The notes: generated by a model not told the origin, from the letters alone. DNA of 64,000 bases from Nocardia terpenica (GCF_013186535.1 NZ_JABMCZ010000003.1:1-64000); one strand, 5' to 3'; shown: positions 1 through 9,241, counted from the stretch's first letter. Numbers and translations: made by a program.

Positions 1-1
1 C

Positions 2-736
2 GCCGCCCTGGCCCCGTATGTCCGCGGTGGTGCGTTCGGTGAGCTGCTCGACGGTGCCACCACCCACGGGGCCGAGGGCGGGTTGATCGTGTACTCGCTG
101 CGGGCCCTGCCCGAGGAACTCAAGACCATCGGCACCCTGCTCGCATTGGACGCGACCTGGCGTCGGGTCAGCGACCCCGTGACGCGGCGGCCCCGCCTGG
201 TCGTGGTGGACGAAGCATGGCTGCTGATGCGGCAACCGGCCGGAGCGAGGTTCTTGTTCCGGCTGGCCAAGTCGGCCCGTAAGTATCTGGCCGGGTTGAC
301 CGTTGCCACCCAGGACGGACCCGACGTGCTGTCCACCGATCTCGGTCGAGCGATCGTCGCCAATGCGGCCACCCAGGTGCTGTTGCGCCAAGCCCCGCAG
401 TCGATCGACGAGGTCGGCGACGCGTTCGGCCTGTCCGAGGGGGAGCGTCGGTTCCTGCTGACCGCCGACCGCGGTCACGGCCTCCTCGCTGTCGGCGCGC
501 ACCAGCGCACCGTCTTCGCCTCGGTCGCCTCCCTCGCCGAGCACCAGCTGGCGACCACGTCCCCGGAGTTCGACACCGACACCGACGACCCCGGCTACAT
601 CGCCCTCCCCGGCGACGACACCGACGATACCGAGATCGACCTCGGCGCCGACGAAGTCGACTGGCCTGCCGAAGACGACGAGGACATCGACGTCGACAAC
701 GAAAACGACTTCACCGGACGATGCCGATGCCGATGA
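2..736 (+). CDS. VirB4/TraC-type conjugation ATPase, 3' part
   Basis: This is the C-terminal part of a VirB4-family ATPase, which powers substrate transfer and pilus or channel assembly in type IV secretion. The frame is open from base 2, so the N-terminus lies outside the window. A Walker B motif reads VVVDEAWLLM, followed by the family-typical segments ARKYLAG and TQDGPDVL. The last 60 residues are an acidic tail rich in Asp and Glu. In this frame the tail ends at a TGA at 734-736 inside a GATGCC hexamer tract. The +1 frame continues the acidic tail to a TGA at 795-797 that overlaps the ATG of the next gene. I infer a one-base insertion at about 706-719, so the ancestral gene probably ended at 797. 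Confidence 0.85.
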   Translation, partial: AALAPYVRGGAFGELLDGATTHGAEGGLIVYSLRALPEELKTIGTLLALDATWRRVSDPVTRRPRLVVVDEAWLLMRQPAGARFLFRLAKSARKYLAGLTVATQDGPDVLSTDLGRAIVANAATQVLLRQAPQSIDEVGDAFGLSEGERRFLLTADRGHGLLAVGAHQRTVFASVASLAEHQLATTSPEFDTDTDDPGYIALPGDDTDDTEIDLGADEVDWPAEDDEDIDVDNENDFTGRCRCR

Positions 737-761
737 CGATGCCGATGCCGATGCCGACGAC
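716..761. repeat. GATGCC-type hexanucleotide tract
   Basis: About seven near-perfect GATGCC/GATGAC hexamers run in tandem here, encoding alternating Asp-Ala or Asp-Asp in the frame that continues the acidic VirB4 tail. Such tracts can slip during replication. This one lies beside the apparent frameshift. Confidence 0.7.
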
Positions 762-796
762 GGTGACGGTGACCCCTACGTCGAGGTGCCGCAGTG

Positions 797-3381
797 ATGG
801 GCACCGGATATCACACCCAGACCACTCCCGCAGACGGCGGCAGCTACGGGACCGACGGTGGGGGAGCTGCTCACGCACCCCGGCGTTTGTCGGCGACCGC
901 GTTCTCGCGCTCGCCGTCCACTACGCGGTCCCGGCGGCCTGCAATTACCGTCCTCGCCGCGGCGGGCATCCTCGCCCTGACCGCCCGGGTACGCAGGCTG
1001 CGCGAGCGGCGCTGGGCCGACGGGGCCCGCCACGTCGAGATCCTCATCCCGCCCGAGGTCCAGCCCACCAGCGCAGAAGTCTTGTGGGAGCAGCTGCACG
1101 GCGCACTCGAACACCCACTGTGGCGGCGCATGCTGTTCGGAACCCCCACACCTCGGGTTCGAATACCGGATCAGCCCGGACGGACGGTGCGGTGATCCGG
1201 ATCTGGGTGCCGTCGGTTGTCCGCCGCACCTGGTCGAGAACGCGGTCGCCGCATCCTGGCGCGGAGCGCGCACCCGCACCGTGGCCGCCGCACCGCCGAT
1301 GCCCCCGCCTGTCGCCGGGCACCAGAACGTGCTGGTGGGTGGGGAGCTGCGGCTCGGTCGACCGGAGCAGTTGGCCGATCCGCACCGACTCCCACGGCGA
1401 CTCCGCCGCCGCATTGATCGCCGGCCGCCGCAGGCATGCCCCCCGGCTACCATGCGTGCATGCAGGTCCTAGCCCGCCCCGTCTTCGGCCGCCCGCGCCC
1501 GCCATACCAGCCGCCCCGGCCGGGGAGCAGGGCTGGCATCGGGTCTTTGGCCGGGATAGCGGGGGATCTGGTTCGTGAGATGTTCGGCCTGTTCTTCGGC
1601 CGGGCACAGACCCGCAACGGTGCACCCCGGCCCGCTCCGCGGTCCGCTGATCGGCAGGCCAGCCTGGAACAATCCGCGCGCGACCGCGCCGCCGCGGTCA
1701 AGACCCGCGGCACACACTGGGCCACCGTCATCCGCTACGCCGTCACCGCCCCCGTCCCCACCGGCAGCGACACGCAGGCATGTGTCCGTGCCCGCAAGGT
1801 CGCCCGGGGCCGCGCCCATGCGCTGTCGTCCTGCTTCTCGAGCTGTTCGGACTACAACCACTACGCGCGGCACCGCCGCTTCCGGCTGTCCACCGTGCTG
1901 ACCGAGCGACGCCTCGGGCGCGGTGACCTGCTGTCGACGCCGGAACTCGCGACGATCGCGCACCTGCCCCTGGACGCGGGGATCGCCGAGATCCACCGCG
2001 CCGGAGCCCGCGCGCTGGCCCCCAGCGCGATCGTCGCCTTCGCCGGACCGGCCACGAAACCGCTCGGGACAGCCGACGCCGCACCGGGGCGGACGGTGGC
2101 CATGCGGGTCGCCGACGCCCGCCACCACGTCCACATCCTCGGGCCCACCGGATGCGGAAAATCGACGCTGCTGGGGCAGATGGTGCTCGCCGACGCCGAC
2201 GCCGGGCGCGGTCTGGTCCTCATCGACCCCAAAGGCGACCTGATCACCGACCTACTCAAACGCTTACCACGCCGCTGCGCGGACACCGTGGTGCTGTTCG
2301 ACGCCGACTCCGCCAGCCCGCCTCCGTGTATCAATCCCCTCGACACCACCACCGTCGGCGCAGACCTCGACCTGGTCGTGGACAACCTCGGCACCATCTT
2401 CGCCCGCATCTACCACCAGTTCTGGGGCCCCCCGCACCGACGACCTGTTTCCGCTCCAGCCTGCTGACGGTATGTACTCAACCCGCACCCGCCACCCTGG
2501 CCGACGTCGCGCGCCTGCTGACCGACGACACCTACCGGGCCCGGTTGACCGCCACCGTGAGCGACCCTGTGCTGCACGGGTTCTGGACCAACTTCGAGGC
2601 CCTCGGCGACGCCGGGCGCGGCCAGCTGACCGCGCCGCTGATGAACAAGCTGCGCCACCTGCTGCTGCGGCCTTTCGTCAAGACCGCCGTGGCCGGTGGC
2701 CCGGCCACCGTCGACATCGGCCAGATTCTCGACCAGGGCGGCCTGGTGCTGGCCCGCCTGCCCAAAGGGCGGCTCGGTGAAGAAACCACCCGCCTGGTCG
2801 GTGCGCTGCTGGTGGCTCGCACCTGGCAGGCCGTCACCGCCCGCGCCGCCACACCCGCCACACAGCGCCGCGACGCCGCGCTCTACCTCGACGAATTCCA
2901 CAACTTCCTGCACTCGTCCACACCGGTGGAAGACATGCTCGCCGAGGCCAGGGCCTTGAAACTGTCGATGGTGCTGGCGCATCAGAACCTCGGCCAGCTC
3001 ACCCCCACCCTGCGCGACGCGGTCTCCACCAACGCCAGAAACAAGATCTGTTTCGCCGTGTCACCCGAAGACGCCCGCGACCTGGCCCGCCATACCCTGC
3101 CCCAGCTCAGCGAGCACGACCTCGCCCACCTGGACGCCTACCACGCCGCCGCGCGCCTGTTCGTCCGAGGCCAGAACGCGCCCCCGTTCACCGTCGCCAC
3201 CGCACCGCTTCCCCCGCCCATCCGAGGCCGATCGGCCCACATCCGCGCCGCCGCCCGCACCCACACCAACGGCATCGCAACCAACGGCATCGCACGGCCC
3301 ACGCCCACCCCGCCCGCGTCCCGCCCCCGATCGGCGACACCGGCCCCGGGCACCGCCCGCCACGACCCGCGCCGCCGCTGA
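797..3381 (+). pseudogene. VirD4/TraG-type coupling ATPase, multiply frameshifted
   Basis: This corresponds to one long gene for the type IV coupling protein that links the DNA-relaxase complex to the conjugation channel. Pieces in three frames join into one family-like protein. The first is an N-terminal part with one hydrophobic segment (TVLAAAGILAL). Next come short pieces (HLGFEYRI, then VIRIWVPSVV, then PHLVENAVAASW). A long piece from 1436 carries Walker A GPTGCGKST. The C-terminal piece carries LYLDEFHNF (Walker B) and AHQNLGQL. I infer extra bases near 1143-1147, 1188, 1374, 1426, 2428-2433 and 2448-2450, and one missing base near 1221. The TGATG overlap with the upstream gene suggests translational coupling. 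It is either a decayed gene or an intact gene with sequence errors; the sequence alone does not decide. Confidence 0.85.
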
Positions 3382-3552
3382 CACGGCCCTGCCACCCGGC
3401 ATTCCCGCCGTATACCCCGGCCATCCCCGTCCCCCGCCGCTGGAGGTGTATTCCGATGACCCACGTCACCCGCCGCGGACCGACCCGCGCGCACCGATTC
3501 CCGCCCGCACCCCGGCGGGCCGTCCCGGCCGGGGCAGGCCGCACTGGCCACG

Positions 3553-4476
3553 GTGCTGACCGGGCGGGATCGGTGGTTGCTGTGGATGCTGTACGAGCAT
3601 CGCGTCCTGACCACCACCCAGATCGCGGCGCTGGCATTCACCGCCGACCGCCGCGCCAGCCGACGCCTGCAGACCCTGCACCAGACCGGGGTGATCGACC
3701 GCTTCCGGCCCCGCCGCCTGGTCGGCACCGCACCCTGGCATTGGATCCTCGCCCCGGCCGGAGCCGCGGTCCTGGCCGGCGAGCACGGCCTCGACATCCG
3801 CGAGCTGCGCTGGCGCCACGACCGCGCACTCGCACTGGCCCACAGCCTCCGGCTACGCCACGACGTCGCCGTCAACGACTGGTTCACCGACCTCGCCACC
3901 ACCAGCCCCACTCAGGGCGTGCTGACCGCGTGGTGGTCACACACCCGCTGCACCCGGCTGTGGGGCGACCTGGCCCGCCCCGACGGCTACGGCCGCCTCG
4001 ACCCCACCCAGCCCGGCCTCCCGGGTGTCGAGTTCTTCCTCGAATACGACTGCGGCACAGAGTCACTCACCCAGGTCTGCGGCAAACTCGCAGGCTACGC
4101 GAACCTGGCCACCGCCACCGGCATCACCACCCCACTACTGCTGTGGCTACCCACCAGCGGGCGCGAAGCCGCCGCCCGCACCGCCCTGCACGCCACAGCC
4201 GCCGCACTACCCGACCCAGCCACCGTGCCGATCGCCACCGCCGCCGCCGACTACACCGCCGCCGCCGAGACCGACCCGGCCGGGCCGGTCTGGCTGCCGC
4301 TGCACCCCCCGGCGGCCAGCGGCGGCCGGACCCGGCTCGCCCTGCACCGGCTCACCACCGCCTGGCCACAGCCAACCGGCACCACCGGACCCGACAACAC
4401 CGAGAACCCGGCGGCGGACCGGCGCACCGTGCTCCCACCACCGCCACCACGCCCGCCCCGGGAAGCCACGCCGTGA
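3553..4476 (+). CDS. Replication-relaxation family protein
   Basis: This 307-residue protein resembles the replication-relaxation (MobC-like) family found beside VirD4 genes in actinobacterial conjugative elements, where it is thought to act with DNA processing for transfer. The N-terminus carries a winged-helix-like segment (LTTTQIAALAF with RRLQTLHQTG). A later segment, PGVEFFLEYDCGTES, is typical of the family, and the C-terminus is Pro- and Thr-rich. The listed start is a GTG without a good ribosome site. A better start, ATG 3456 with GGAGG at about 3443, lies in another frame. The intervening frame reads naturally into this protein, so a further +1 insertion between 3480 and 3535 is likely. 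The stop overlaps the next start (TGATG). Confidence 0.8.
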   Translation: MLTGRDRWLLWMLYEHRVLTTTQIAALAFTADRRASRRLQTLHQTGVIDRFRPRRLVGTAPWHWILAPAGAAVLAGEHGLDIRELRWRHDRALALAHSLRLRHDVAVNDWFTDLATTSPTQGVLTAWWSHTRCTRLWGDLARPDGYGRLDPTQPGLPGVEFFLEYDCGTESLTQVCGKLAGYANLATATGITTPLLLWLPTSGREAAARTALHATAAALPDPATVPIATAAADYTAAAETDPAGPVWLPLHPPAASGGRTRLALHRLTTAWPQPTGTTGPDNTENPAADRRTVLPPPPPRPPREATP

Positions 4477-5453
4477 TGTTCGGCGCAGCCGCGGGTACCG
4501 CCGCCACGGCCCTGTTCGCTGCCGTCACCATCGGCGCGGTCACCGTCACCGTCGTCGCCGTCGACTCCGCCCGCACCAGCCTCACCGCCCCCGCCACCGG
4601 CGGATCGGTGCCGAGCCCCGACGCCGTGGCCGACATCCCCGCCGACAAACTCGCGCTCTACCGCCAGGCGTCGCGCGACTGCCCCGGCCTGGACTGGACC
4701 ATCCTGGCCGCCATCGGCAAAGTCGAGACAGACCACGGCAGAAGCCCCCTGCCAGGAGTCAGCGGCGGCGAAAATTCCGCGGGCGCGGCAGGTCCGATGC
4801 AGTTCCTGGCAGCCACCTTCGACTCGGTGACCGCCCGGCACCGGTTGCCGCCGGGCGGGGCCAGCCCACCGTCGCGCTACAACGCCAGCGACGCCATCCA
4901 CGCCGCCGCCTACGAACTCTGCGACACCGGCGCACCCACCGACCTACACCGCGCCCTGTTCGCCTACAACCACGCCGACTGGTATGTCCACCAAGTCCTC
5001 GACCAAGCCGCCCGCTACCGCGCCACACCACAACCCGAATCCACCGACTGCCAACACATCTCGGCCCTCGACCCGGCCGCGGTCACCGCGCTCACCTTCG
5101 CCTGCTCCCAGCTCGGCCAACCCTACGTCTGGGGAGGCAACGGCCCCGACACATCCGGCGGCTGGGACTGCTCCGGCCTGACAAAAGCCGCCTACGCCGC
5201 CGCCGGAATCGACCTGCCCCGCACCGCCGACGAGCAATACCACGCCACCACCCCGATCCCGGAAACCCAAGTCCATCCCGGCGACCTCATCTTCTACGCC
5301 AACAACAAAGACGGCATCCACCACGTCGGCATATATCTCGGAGCCGGAAAATTGATCGACGCACCCGACTTCGGAAAACGCGTCGAAATCAAACCATTCC
5401 GATACCCCGGCGACGACTTCCTCGCCGCGACACATCCAGCTCGAAAAGTGTAG
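4476..5453 (+). CDS. Lytic transglycosylase-NlpC/P60 wall hydrolase of conjugation
   Basis: This 325-residue enzyme probably opens the peptidoglycan locally so that the conjugation apparatus can cross the wall, as VirB1-type proteins do. Residues 7-30 form a membrane anchor or signal segment. Residues of about 60-190 form a lytic transglycosylase domain, with the catalytic Glu probably in AAIGKVETDHG and the family motif AAGPMQFL. From about 200 to the end is an NlpC/P60 endopeptidase domain, with Cys in GGWDCSGLTKAAY, His in IHHVGIYLG, and VHPGDLIFY. The start overlaps the upstream stop, so it is co-translated with the relaxation gene. It appears intact, unlike its upstream partners. Confidence 0.9.
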   Translation: MFGAAAGTAATALFAAVTIGAVTVTVVAVDSARTSLTAPATGGSVPSPDAVADIPADKLALYRQASRDCPGLDWTILAAIGKVETDHGRSPLPGVSGGENSAGAAGPMQFLAATFDSVTARHRLPPGGASPPSRYNASDAIHAAAYELCDTGAPTDLHRALFAYNHADWYVHQVLDQAARYRATPQPESTDCQHISALDPAAVTALTFACSQLGQPYVWGGNGPDTSGGWDCSGLTKAAYAAAGIDLPRTADEQYHATTPIPETQVHPGDLIFYANNKDGIHHVGIYLGAGKLIDAPDFGKRVEIKPFRYPGDDFLAATHPARKV

Positions 5454-5463
5454 GTAGGATCTC

Positions 5464-5667
5464 ATGACTGATTGCGCCTTCTCGCCAATCTTGCGCCGAC
5501 TCTGCACCATTCAAGCGCGCAGATCACGAAGTAACAGGTCAGCAGCTCGGCATGCTTTGCGCTGGCAAATATCGGCTACCAGCGCACCTGCTGGCCGAGG
5601 AATGTGCAATACCGGTGAGAATCTCCGCCGCAAAGTCGGTGAGAAACCTGACTCACGCGACCGCTGA
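5464..5667 (+). CDS. Small hypothetical protein
   Basis: A 67-residue Arg- and Ser-rich reading frame lies eleven bases after the wall hydrolase. It is preceded by GGTAGGATCTC, an acceptable ribosome-binding site for the ATG. I see no domain, membrane segment or known family. It is kept because of the ribosome site and the operon-like position. It could be non-coding. Confidence 0.3.
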   Translation: MTDCAFSPILRRLCTIQARRSRSNRSAARHALRWQISATSAPAGRGMCNTGENLRRKVGEKPDSRDR

Positions 5668-5720
5668 GGCAAAGCAATAAAACACTGTCATCGACTCCGC
5701 GCAGAGAGGAATGACCGGCC

Positions 5721-6539
5721 ATGAGAAAGACCAGCACGAAGCAGGTAAACCGCGAACTCGAGTGGGAACGAGCACACGGAATGATCACCGCTTTCGGAGA
5801 ATCGAAGACCGTGACCGCCTGGTCGAACGATCCGCGGTGCACAGTGAAGCAGCGCCTGTTACGCACTCGCCTCGCTGCGGGTTGGGACCCCGGCGATGCC
5901 ATCATCCGCCCGAAACGTACCGCTGCGCCGCAACTATTCACGCACAAGGGGCGCACCCTGACGCTGCGCGAATGGGCCGAACAGAGCGGGATCGAATACA
6001 ACACCCTCCTCCTCAGGACCACCAGACGTCGAATGACCCTCGCGCAGGCGCTCGCCAAAGGACCCGACGACCCGAACTTCAGGATCGTCGTGACAGCATT
6101 CGGCGAAACGAAATCAATATCCCAATGGGCAGTCGACGACCGGGCCAACTGCGGCGCAGCCACCCTGCGGAAACGACTACGCGACGGGTGGGACCCCGAA
6201 CAAGCCATCACTGCCCAACCGCAGGTAAGCCGACGGCAGGACACCGGGGTGCCCTACACCGTGTCCGATATGCGCATGGGCCTGAAGGACCGGGCTCACC
6301 GCGCCCACGACCCGCGGCAGACCTTCCAATCCCGCATGGACTATCACGGCCGCACCCTCGAGGCGGCCCTTCGCTCGCTGGGATGGATCCCGCACGAGCC
6401 AGAACGCATCGAGCTGGATCTGCTGCAGATCGGCGCCGAAGACCTCCAACCGGGCGACAACATCATTGCTCGCATCCAGAACACGGACTCGGGCCACCCA
6501 TATTTCACGGTCCGCCGAACAACAAAACCCCTCCGATGA
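5721..6539 (+). CDS. Protein with three tandem W...GW..A modules
   Basis: This 272-residue protein has no family I can name, but it is built of repeats. Modules at about residues 22-61, 73-112 and 122-161 each start with a short beta-like run (TAFGESKTV, THKGRTLTL, TAFGETKSI), then a Trp (AW, EW, QW). Each then has a helix ending in a Leu-Arg pattern, and modules 1 and 3 finish with GWDPGDAI and GWDPEQAI. A partial fourth copy (YHGRTLEAALRSLGW) lies near residue 215. The pattern recalls the short repeated DNA-binding modules that accompany phage HNH proteins, so DNA or RNA binding is a reasonable guess. No catalytic motif is visible. Confidence 0.65.
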   Translation: MRKTSTKQVNRELEWERAHGMITAFGESKTVTAWSNDPRCTVKQRLLRTRLAAGWDPGDAIIRPKRTAAPQLFTHKGRTLTLREWAEQSGIEYNTLLLRTTRRRMTLAQALAKGPDDPNFRIVVTAFGETKSISQWAVDDRANCGAATLRKRLRDGWDPEQAITAQPQVSRRQDTGVPYTVSDMRMGLKDRAHRAHDPRQTFQSRMDYHGRTLEAALRSLGWIPHEPERIELDLLQIGAEDLQPGDNIIARIQNTDSGHPYFTVRRTTKPLR

Positions 6540-6839
6540 GCCAACATGAAATCCGGAGCACTGCGCGGATCGAGCGCGAATGCGGCCCGCGCCTTCGTGT
6601 GCCAACTGCCCGGGAGCCGCCGGAATCTTCCGGCCCCCCAAGAAACGAAAACGACTCACAAGCGCCGCAACGAATACGACAGGGACTTGAATACTTCCAT
6701 GTCACCACCTCGAAAAGATATCTGATACTCGCTGGATCGGACTGTTGTGTCCGGCGCTACCAGAACAGATCTACAGCCTATCACTAGCACGAGAATCAGG
6801 CACCGTGCACGCGACCATCCACACGAAAGGACCCTTGCC
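6540..6839. other. Intergenic, 300 bp
   Basis: No gene is supported here. The stretch is less GC-rich than its surroundings and presumably holds the promoter of the small cysteine-motif gene that follows. No clear hairpin was seen. Confidence 0.5.
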
Positions 6840-7061
6840 ATGTCAGCGAAAAAGAAGACAATCAGCGCACTGCAAGAATGCTCCTACATTCCCGACGGTT
6901 CACGGGATGTGGTGTTCCGGATAGACGAGGTCGACATCCCTGTCGCGGCCACACCCAGCTCGTGTGATCACGAAAAGTCCGTGTGTCGGCAATGCGCTCG
7001 AACCTGGCGCGAAATGCACTTGTTCGCCGAACGCCTCCCGTGGGAGCGCCGGTCACCGTGA
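6840..7061 (+). CDS. Small protein with CxH...CxxC zinc-type motif
   Basis: This 73-residue protein has the ATG at 6840 and an AAAGG ribosome site about ten bases upstream. The N-terminus is basic (SAKKK). The C-terminal half holds SCDHEKSVCRQCARTW, a Cys-x-His-x4-Cys-x2-Cys arrangement that could bind zinc, followed by LFAERLPWER. The same arrangement recurs in at least two other proteins in this region (10088-10801 and 11827-12354) and in a broken copy near 9.0 kb, so this is a local family. I cannot name its function. Its size and motif fit a small nucleic-acid or protein-binding accessory factor of the element. Confidence 0.6.
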   Translation: MSAKKKTISALQECSYIPDGSRDVVFRIDEVDIPVAATPSSCDHEKSVCRQCARTWREMHLFAERLPWERRSP

Positions 7062-7262
7062 GCTCCTACCAGGCCATGCGCAGGGCCCCGCGCAGTGCTG
7101 GCCCCGGCCGCATTAGGGCGCTACAGCGGCATGCCCGGGTCCGACCTGCATGTCCATGGTGATCGCCCGGACAACCCCCGCCGGAACGACCCATCGACCC
7201 GGCCGAGCTCCGGGCCCGGCGTGGTTCCACACCTGATCGGCTCCATCCAATTCCATCGCGGT

Positions 7263-7321
7263 TGTCCGTTTTCGGCTCTCGGACAGGAGTCCTTCCGGTA
7301 GCGGAGGAGTTCAGCCTCCGC
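7263..7321. promoter_or_regulatory. Two inverted repeats upstream of the cutinase gene
   Basis: TGTCCG at 7263-7268 pairs with CGGACA at 7280-7285. GCGGAGG at 7301-7307 pairs perfectly with CCTCCGC at 7315-7321. They lie 32-90 bases before the cutinase start and may be operators or leader hairpins. The role is inferred from position only. Confidence 0.35.
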
Positions 7322-7352
7322 GTCCGTACTCGGCACGTTCGGGAGGTTCCCC

Positions 7353-8801
7353 ATGATCGAATCACGCGTTGTTGTCGCATCCGGTGATCTGCGGCGGCGT
7401 CGCAGCCCACTGCGGCGGCGGGCGGTGAGTGTGGCCGTGTGCGCGGCCACGGTGCTGGCCGCGGCAGGGTCTGCGGTTCCCGTCGTCGGCCTGGCCGCCC
7501 CGGTCCCGGGGTGTGCGAAGTGGACCGCGGTGTTCGTGGAAGGCACCGGGGAAACCAGCGCCGCCGCCGACCCGGGCCAGCCGGTGTCGGGGATGCTGGC
7601 CCCGGTCGCCCACGCCTTGCAGACCCGCTACGGCAGCGACCTCGCGATCGAGTCGCTACCCTACTCCGCCTCACTCAGCCCGACCTATGCGTCCTCGGAA
7701 TCCTCCGGCGCGCAAGCATTGTCGTCGGTGCTGTCCGGGCTGTGCGCCTCCACACAGGTGATCCTGGTCGGCTACTCCCAGGGTGCCGACATCGCCGGAG
7801 ACCTGGCCGCCCGCATCGGAAACAACCAAGGCCCGCTACCGGCCTCGCGGGTCCTTGCCGTCGGTCTGGTCGCCGACCCCCGCCGTGACTCGTCCACCCC
7901 GCAGCTGGGCAGCCCGGCCGGTGGCGAAGGCGTCGAAGGCCCCCGCACCGGAGGTTTCGGTGTCCTGGCGGGCCGGGTCCGCACGGTCTGCGCCACCGGC
8001 GACCTCTACTGCTCGGTGTCCCCGCAGACCGACCCGGTCGTGACCACCATCGGGCGCGCGTTCACCGGCAACCCCACCCCCACCACCCCCGGTTCCCCGC
8101 AGAGCACGGCGACCAATAGCGGACTCGGGGACCTGGACGCGTCCACCGTGACACGGCAAGTCCTGATCGTGCTGGCCGGGATGGCCTCGACCGCGGCGAA
8201 TCTGCCCACGATCGGCGCCGACCTGCTCGCGCTGCCGCAGAAGCTGGCCGCGGTCGATATCGAGGGCACCCACCAGATCGCCGCCGACCTCAACAACCAG
8301 TTCCATCCCCTGATCACCATGGCCTCACAGGTCGACCTGCATCTGATCGCCCAGATCCTGACCCTGTTCGCCCCCGCCGACACCAGCGGCGTCACCGGGG
8401 CCGCAGCACAGATCGTCGAAGTCCTGGCCCGCCTAGACATCAACCGCCTCGCCACCGACGCCGGAACCGCCCAAGAGGTCGCATGGCAGGCCGTGCAGAA
8501 ACTCACCACCGGCGACCCACTCGGCGCGGGCCTGGAACTCGTCGGACTGGTCCCCGTAGCCGCCGACCTCGCCGCAGTCGCCGCCGCCGCGCTCACCGGC
8601 ACCACCGCCGCACCACTGGCCTCCCTCGGCACCGCCGCCGCATCCGGGGGCAGCACCCCCGCCTCGGCACTGACCGATCTCGCCCGCCAGGGCACCGACG
8701 CGGCTCAGTTCTTCGCTTCCGGTGTGCACCAGAGCGGATATTCCACAGGTCTGCAGCAACTCACCACCTGGCTGACCGAGCTCCTCGACCGCGCCCGGTA
8801 A
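7353..8801 (+). CDS. Secreted cutinase-family serine esterase with long C-terminal extension
   Basis: This 482-residue secreted alpha/beta hydrolase of the cutinase family would hydrolyse ester bonds in lipids or polyesters outside the cell. The N-terminus is an Arg-rich signal peptide (RRRRSPLRRRAVS, then a hydrophobic core). The mature start is near VPGCAKWTAVFVEGTGET. The catalytic Ser lies in LVGYSQGAD at about residue 140, and the Asp in CATGDLYC with a downstream polar segment completes the likely triad. Cutinase domains usually end near residue 240; this protein adds about 240 Ala/Leu-rich helical residues I do not recognise. The ribosome site GGGAGG precedes ATG 7353. The flanking genes are all element genes, so it travels with the element. 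Confidence 0.85.
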   Translation: MIESRVVVASGDLRRRRSPLRRRAVSVAVCAATVLAAAGSAVPVVGLAAPVPGCAKWTAVFVEGTGETSAAADPGQPVSGMLAPVAHALQTRYGSDLAIESLPYSASLSPTYASSESSGAQALSSVLSGLCASTQVILVGYSQGADIAGDLAARIGNNQGPLPASRVLAVGLVADPRRDSSTPQLGSPAGGEGVEGPRTGGFGVLAGRVRTVCATGDLYCSVSPQTDPVVTTIGRAFTGNPTPTTPGSPQSTATNSGLGDLDASTVTRQVLIVLAGMASTAANLPTIGADLLALPQKLAAVDIEGTHQIAADLNNQFHPLITMASQVDLHLIAQILTLFAPADTSGVTGAAAQIVEVLARLDINRLATDAGTAQEVAWQAVQKLTTGDPLGAGLELVGLVPVAADLAAVAAAALTGTTAAPLASLGTAAASGGSTPASALTDLARQGTDAAQFFASGVHQSGYSTGLQQLTTWLTELLDRAR

Positions 8802-8814
8802 TCCTTGGGCCGGG

Positions 8815-8830
8815 CCGGTGCGCGCACCGG
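8815..8830. terminator. Perfect 16-bp GC palindrome after cutinase
   Basis: CCGGTGCGCGCACCGG is a perfect palindrome 14 bases after the cutinase stop. It is terminator-like but lacks a T-run. Confidence 0.4.
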
Positions 8831-8968
8831 GCTCGCACCAGCCCGGCGGGACGCGGGGGCGCGCGCACCAGCGGCCGACGGGGCGGCGACGCGTGTTCAC
8901 CAGGCTGCGCCGCAGCGTGCGCTTTCCCGGAGTACCGCAGGTCGCCAATATCTTTGGCGGCCTCGCCG

Positions 8969-9070
8969 GACTCATGCGATCACAGAAAGTCCGTGTGCCA
9001 GGCACTGTAGCCGGATAGGGCGCGCGAGGTATTTGTTTCACCGAGCGCTTCTCTTGGGAATTCCCGCGTC
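8969..9070 (+). pseudogene. Broken copy of the CxH...CxxC small protein
   Basis: Reading across frames gives DSCDHRKSVC, then HCSRIGRARYLF, then TERFSWEFP. This aligns closely with the end of the intact 73-residue protein at 6840-7061 (SCDHEKSVCRQCARTW, LFAERLPWER). Two single-base insertions, near 9000 and in the TTTCACC stretch around 9038, are needed to join it. The 5' part is not recognisable. It is a degraded paralogue, or an intact one with sequence errors. Confidence 0.55.
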
Positions 9071-9241
9071 CGCTGGCCGGAAACCGGCCGGGAAAATAGT
9101 CACCACGGGCCCCGGTTATCGCGCTGAAAGAAGACGGGCATCTTATTAGATATCGGCTTGACATTCACGCGGGTAGCGAGCGTCCATGTAGGTGGTACCC
9201 CGCAACCGAATGACGGCGACGCAATTCGCGCGCGGGGAACC

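Noticed and set aside
1540..1565. GGCCGGGAT similar to the palindromic repeat
   Set aside because: Only the right arm matches, and it lies inside coding sequence of the coupling ATPase.
3456..4475. Long rightward frame across the relaxation gene
   Set aside because: The frame is His/Arg/Pro-rich here. The family match is in the other frame, and only the ATG region at 3456 is likely genuine.
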